From positions 1-12,023 of the forward strand of contig JALQYS010000017.1 of NCBI GenBank assembly GCA_023254015.1: a stretch of DNA of 12,023 bases, read 5' to 3'. The DNA is from Paracoccaceae bacterium. GTDB lineage: Bacteria; Pseudomonadota; Alphaproteobacteria; Rhodobacterales; Rhodobacteraceae. Every line of letters begins with the position of its first letter. Position 1 is the stretch's first letter. Below the pieces are notes generated by a model that did not search any database, had not been told where the DNA came from, and worked only from the letters and a program-made list of their open reading frames with translations. The position numbers and the translations under genes were made by a program. Positions 11,310-12,023 of this stretch are shown here, piece after piece.

Positions 11310-12023
11310 CCCCTTCGCGACTTCTTGCGCGCCAATCGCTGGCGGGGTTGATGCGGGATCGTTCGGTTCTGATCCTTGTGGCGTTCTTTGCGGCGATGGT
11401 GATGGTGACTGCTTGGCTTGGCTGGTCTGCCACGAACACCGTCGACGCGATCTACGCCGATGCGGCGCAATACCTGACCGGCGCAGGACAGCCCGTGCCG
11501 TCGAACCCTGTCAGCCAGTCCGCGCCCTTGGCGGTTCTGCGCAACCTTGGCGTCTACATCAGCCTGATTGGCACCTTCGGCGCGATCGTGATCGGGCAGC
11601 TATTGATCGAGGCTGACCGTCGCGCTGGGACGCTGCCTTTGCTCGGCACCCGCCCATTTGCGCGGCGCGACTACGCCTTGGGTAAGATGCGCGCCCTTGG
11701 GGTCGCGACGGGCGCCATGATGGCAGTTGCCGGTCTGATCTCTGTCGCCACGCTGTTCACCATCCCGTCTCTGGTCGTCAGGTCGGCGGATCTGGCCCGG
11801 CTCGGGTTGTTCCTTATCCTTGGCTGGGCTTACATTACCACCTTCGGGCTGGTCGCCCTCGGGGCTGCGGCCCGGATGCCAGCAACAGCAAGCGGGTTGA
11901 TCTCGGCATCGGTGGTCTGGTTGGTCGTGACTTTCGTCTTGCCGGAACTGACGGCGAACATCCATCCGACCGCCTCGATCAACCCTGTATCGACCTTGGC
12001 GGCCACGCCGGATTCGGCCTTCT
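11306..12023 (+). CDS. ABC-2 family permease, 5' part (cut by window end)
   Basis: ATG 11306-11308 overlaps the ATPase TGA (11307-11309), so the two are translationally coupled. The 239 visible residues start MTPSRLLARQSLAGLMRDRS, a typical cytoplasmic entry into an ABC-2/NosY-like permease. The first membrane helix is at about residues 20-42, followed by an extracytoplasmic loop with little charge. Further hydrophobic segments lie near residues 82-100, 130-153, 166-189 and 195-212, with a conserved-looking cytosolic turn EADRRAGTLPLLGTRPFARR (about 103-122) resembling the coupling region of ABC-2 permeases. The frame is open to the window edge; the remainder and the substrate are unknown. 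Confidence 0.9.
   Translation, partial: MTPSRLLARQSLAGLMRDRSVLILVAFFAAMVMVTAWLGWSATNTVDAIYADAAQYLTGAGQPVPSNPVSQSAPLAVLRNLGVYISLIGTFGAIVIGQLLIEADRRAGTLPLLGTRPFARRDYALGKMRALGVATGAMMAVAGLISVATLFTIPSLVVRSADLARLGLFLILGWAYITTFGLVALGAAARMPATASGLISASVVWLVVTFVLPELTANIHPTASINPVSTLAATPDSAF

Noticed and set aside
1..12023. CRISPR array, tRNA, rRNA, transposase or integrase
   Set aside because: I found no regularly spaced direct repeats, cloverleaf-like sequence, or catalytic motifs of transposases or integrases on either strand by eye.

Overview
The window looks like chromosome or large-replicon DNA from a GC-rich alphaproteobacterium, probably of the Rhodobacterales (Rhodobacter/Paracoccus/Roseobacter type). 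This rests on strong codon bias toward G/C in third positions, GGA-type ribosome sites and the style of the encoded proteins; no rRNA or tRNA is present to fix the taxon. Every large gene is intact except the two cut by the window edges. No transposase, integrase or CRISPR array was seen.

Layout. Bases 1-149 hold the 3' end of an unrecognised gene, followed by a very strong hairpin. Bases 150-538 carry no convincing gene but several hairpins, the last of which would bury the ribosome site of a 54-residue single-span membrane microprotein (539-703). After hairpins at 702-716 and 773-791 and an AT-richer tract comes a minus-strand cluster, in transcription order: a secreted PepSY protein (4115-3741), an OmpR-type response regulator (3660-2989), its histidine kinase (2992-1598, ATGA overlap) and a four-helix cytochrome b561-type protein (1522-920). 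Divergent from it, on the plus strand, are an MprF aminoacyl-phosphatidylglycerol synthase/flippase (4309-6894) and, 4 nt later, a DedA-PAP2-LssY_C fusion (6899-8932). Next come a secreted two-cysteine protein (9053-9691), a DUF347 four-repeat membrane protein (9699-10490), an ABC-2 ATPase (10563-11309) and its permease, cut by the window end (11306 onward).

How the genes may work together. The best unexpected signal is a 17-bp partly palindromic motif (core TTAC-N6-GTAA, wider TTCTTAC...GTAA) found at 1598-1614, 4200-4216 and 8943-8959. The copies precede cytochrome b561, sit in the PepSY/MprF divergent promoter region, and precede the secreted-protein/DUF347 pair. They keep the same orientation and similar distances (about 75, 84 and 93 bp) to the three start codons. 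This suggests that one regulator, most simply the encoded two-component system, controls all three units as an envelope-stress regulon combining phospholipid aminoacylation, lipid-phosphate handling, membrane redox and a DUF347 protein of unknown function. The sequence shows the motif; the regulon and its inducing signal are inference.
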